From contig SZNP01000011.1 in NCBI GenBank assembly GCA_005239435.1, positions 1-64,000 on the forward strand: a stretch of DNA of 64,000 nucleotides, in the 5' to 3' direction. The notes below the pieces were generated by a model. That model saw only the letters and a list, made by a program, of their open reading frames with translations, had not been told where the DNA came from and made no database searches. Positions 62,155 through 64,000 of this stretch are shown in pieces. This DNA comes from Halorussus salinisoli (GTDB taxonomy: Archaea; Halobacteriota; Halobacteria; Halobacteriales; Haladaptataceae). How positions within the stretch are numbered: the first letter of the stretch is position 1; each line of letters opens with the position of its first letter. Made by a program: the position numbers and the translations under genes.

Positions 62155-62182
62155 GAAGCAGAGGAAAACCGGTGTGTTCCCG
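62155..62182 (+). repeat. Origin repeat, direct copy 4
   Basis: Core GAGGAAAACCGGTGTG, like copy 1, placed 175 bases after the core of copy 3. Confidence 0.6.
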
Positions 62183-62738
62183 TGGTATTGTGTAAAATCA
62201 AGTAACATAGTCATCGACCAAGCAGTTGGCTGTCTGCTCGGCCTCGCCTGTGGTGAGTCCCGGACGACCACTCGAATTCTAAACACTCGAACGAATCACA
62301 GCTAAACACGGACCCGTCACCGACATGCTCGGCCACGGTGCACACACCAAACCCGCCGGAGCAATCACCGATACTTCTCGTCATTATGCGTCCCCAATTG
62401 CTGTTACAGCCGTCTGTCACAGATATCTATTACAGGAAACTGTTACAGAGGTACGCCCCAATGAACAGCCTCCGATAACCATTGTTAGTGAGGAGCATTA
62501 ACCACGACCAATTTGTATTCTCTACCGAATCGTCGATCCACGGTTTGGTGACTCCCCGACGGCAGAGTTCCTTCTACTCGTCCACGGTCGGATTCGAATC
62601 TGCCCCTCTTGGAGAACTCTACAGTAATCGCCTCAACTGTCTCGAAACCGTTCAACACCATGATACTTGAACGCAGATCGACGATTTCGCCGTCTCTCTT
62701 CTCCAACCTCTGACCGCCATCCTAAGAATACGCTCCTC

Positions 62739-62870
62739 GCGCCGCCGGTAGCAGGATTGTGGTTCGAGTACGCCGGCAGTTACGAGTGGACCTTCATTGT
62801 CGCTGGTCTCATTGGCATCGCAGGGGCCGGAGGTGTGGCGCTCGGCGCTCAAATTCAGAATAAATTGTAA
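62739..62870 (+). pseudogene. C-terminal remnant of an MFS transporter
   Basis: The 43 codons up to the TAA at 62868-62870 read APPVAGLWFEYAGSYEWTF followed by IVAGLIGIAGAGGVALGAQ, the pattern of the last loop and helix of major-facilitator transporters, where G-P-P-x-A-G and G-S-Y are typical. Nothing upstream continues the protein, so about 350 residues are missing. It marks a rearrangement beside the replication module. Confidence 0.5.
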
Positions 62871-63090
62871 CTCGGTGCCGGCTACGAGGGTACGTCAATA
62901 CGTCGTGGATGGTCTGACTACTCGATCCTCGAAGGCGTTCACGCCTGGATCCCGGACGTTGGGGGAAACGATTTCTGGCCTTAGATTCCATCGCTACAGG
63001 AGGTGGCCGTCCACAGAGGCGAATACGGAGATGAGAGTCAGGATGGTTTGTCTTCCGGACGACGATGTTTCCAACGGGAATCCCACGTTA

Positions 63091-63870
63091 CTACTCGAGG
63101 AACTCGTCGACCAGTTCCTCCCGTTCCTCGGTCGCGAACTGTTCCCACCAGAGCTGGGATTCGTGCTCGTGGGCGGTTTCGAGATCCGGAGCGCGGACAC
63201 TGTAATTGATTGCTTTCTTCGAATTTTTAACCGCTTGACGCCCCGTGTCCTGAATGGCGTCGACTAACTCCCCGACGGCAGCATCAAGTTCGTCCCGTGG
63301 CGTGATCCGATTCACGAGCCCGATTCGATATGCTTCTTCGGCATCGATGAGGTTGGCGGTGTACACCAGTTCTTTTACCTTCTGTTCCCCGACTAACTGC
63401 GTTATGCGATAGGTCGAACCGTCACCGGGAATTTGGCCGATGTCTGTCGTCGGCACCCCGAATTTCGCGTCGTCTACGCTGACGGAGAGATCACAGTAAC
63501 TCATGAGAATCAGTCCGCCACCGACGCAGTAGCCGTTAATCTTCGCGATCGTTACCGGATGGAGATCGTATAGCTTCTGCCAGGTATCGAAGTATAGATC
63601 CTGACGCTCGCGTTCCACGGGATCATGTTCTTCGCTGGGGCCAGCGTACTCCCGGATATCGCCCCCACTTGAGAACGATTTCTCGCCCGCGCCGGTGATC
63701 ACGACGACGTCGATATCGCGGTCAAGTTGAATTTCGTCGAACGCTCGGCGGAGATCCAGTAGCGTTTCCGTGTTGATCGGGTTGTACTTATCGGGCTCGT
63801 TTAACGTCAGGGTTACGACTCCATCGTCTACGTCTGCAACGATGTTCTCGTACGTGCTGTAGGCCGCCAT
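63091..63870 (-). CDS. Enoyl-CoA hydratase/isomerase family protein
   Basis: 259 residues, the normal length. The oxyanion-hole segments are SFSSGGDIREY and KINGYCVGGGLILMSYCDLSV, and a Glu/Asp site is in GVPTTDIGQIPGDGSTYR. Here the first catalytic Glu position is Asp/Ile-Gly and the second is Gly-Asp, so the exact reaction (hydratase, isomerase, 1,4-dihydroxy-naphthoyl or benzoyl-type ring enzyme) is uncertain. It acts on acyl-CoA in the cytoplasm. A TATA box at 63893-63903 lies about 25 nt upstream. It is not obviously tied to the sugar island. Confidence 0.88.
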   Translation of the reverse strand: MAAYSTYENIVADVDDGVVTLTLNEPDKYNPINTETLLDLRRAFDEIQLDRDIDVVVITGAGEKSFSSGGDIREYAGPSEEHDPVERERQDLYFDTWQKLYDLHPVTIAKINGYCVGGGLILMSYCDLSVSVDDAKFGVPTTDIGQIPGDGSTYRITQLVGEQKVKELVYTANLIDAEEAYRIGLVNRITPRDELDAAVGELVDAIQDTGRQAVKNSKKAINYSVRAPDLETAHEHESQLWWEQFATEEREELVDEFLE

Positions 63871-63892
63871 ACGCGTATGCTCGCCTCTCGCC

Positions 63893-63903
63893 CATATAAA
63901 AAT
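63893..63903 (-). promoter_or_regulatory. TATA box of the enoyl-CoA hydratase gene
   Basis: AATTTTTATAT on the minus strand lies 23-33 nt before the ATG at 63870. Confidence 0.5.
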
Positions 63904-64000
63904 TGTGTGAGGAAGATCTGGTTATTGAAGCGAAGAAATGGAAATTCCGGTGGGTGAAACAATACGCACGGGCGAAAAAGCGATAATCGAGTGGCGGTGT

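Larger units (their letters stand above)
61602..62738. other. Putative replication origin next to orc/cdc6
   Basis: No gene is supported in this AT-rich 1.1 kb. It contains an orc promoter, one inverted and four direct copies of a GGAAA-x-CCGGTGTG-type motif between 61689 and 62182, and an ORB-like GTTCGAGTGGAAC at 61718-61730. Repeats in both orientations beside an initiator gene are the layout of haloarchaeal origins, so I read it as an origin. Confidence 0.6.

Noticed and set aside
61852..62182. Repeat array considered as a CRISPR
   Set aside because: Copies are few and imperfect, two share sequence well outside the core, spacing is irregular, one copy is inverted and no cas genes are near. 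An origin fits better.
62211..62420. 69-codon minus-strand frame near the origin
   Set aside because: No family, no promoter and Cys-rich composition. Frames on the other strand here are equally unconvincing.
1..64000. tRNA, rRNA and riboswitch search by eye
   Set aside because: No cloverleaf arms or T-loop signature outside coding regions were found; covariance-model searches could not be run.
63904..64000. 28-codon plus-strand frame (ends KQYARAKKR) at the window edge
   Set aside because: Too short to support, with only a TTG start and lying over the promoter side of the enoyl-CoA hydratase gene.

Overview
The window comes from a halophilic archaeon (class Halobacteria). The proteins are strongly acidic, GC is high except between about 58.4 and 63 kb, secreted proteins carry twin-arginine signals (two with a haloarchaeal lipobox), most genes have a TATA box 25-35 nt before the start codon and no Shine-Dalgarno (leaderless mRNAs), and there is an Orc1/Cdc6 initiator and a haloarchaeal-type glucose dehydrogenase.

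Layout. 1-1 kb: cut-off HEAT-repeat gene. 1.3-6.8 kb: secreted beta-helix protein, then the Gfo/Idh/MocA pair gfoA1-gfoB1 and an enolase-superfamily dehydratase. 7.1-14 kb: oligopeptide-type ABC importer (substrate-binding lipoprotein, small lipoprotein, two permeases, two ATPases). 15.3-23 kb: FAH-fold enzyme, M55 metallopeptidase, two more Gfo/Idh/MocA proteins, a luciferase-like oxidoreductase, a glycosidase-like TIM barrel and a second secreted beta-helix protein. 23.4-26.5 kb: a 1041-residue heparinase II/III-like lyase without signal peptide. 27-45 kb: acetyltransferases, metallophosphoesterase, mannonate dehydratase, two PLP aminotransferases, ceramidase-like protein, two amidohydrolases (one double), beta-propeller protein, 2-hydroxyacid dehydrogenase, HAD phosphatase and CapA-like protein. 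45-58.4 kb: two sugar isomerase/epimerase TIM barrels, a double-domain esterase-like hydrolase, another Gfo/Idh/MocA protein, a third beta-helix protein, a PIG-L deacetylase, a sulfatase, the second pair gfoB2/gfoA2 and glucose dehydrogenase. 58.4-63 kb: AT-richer accessory segment with gene remnants, a DUF6788-like gene, orc1/cdc6 and an adjacent set of origin-type repeats. 63-64 kb: enoyl-CoA hydratase.

Working model (inference): 1.3-58.4 kb is a polysaccharide-utilisation island. Tat-exported beta-helix proteins would act on a decorated, probably sulfated, acetylated and uronate-containing glycan outside the cell. The ABC system would import oligosaccharides. Cytoplasmic lyase, sulfatase, deacetylase and esterase would trim them. 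Seven Gfo/Idh/MocA oxidoreductases with two xylose-isomerase-like TIM barrels could cleave glycosidic bonds by oxidation and elimination through 3-keto sugars. Mannonate dehydratase, the enolase-superfamily dehydratase, glucose dehydrogenase, the FAH-fold enzyme and the 2-hydroxyacid dehydrogenase would pass products into 2-keto-3-deoxy-acid metabolism. The substrate is not known from sequence. No transcription regulator was recognised in the window. The most distinctive feature is the duplicated, translationally coupled gfoA-gfoB cassette at the two ends of the island.
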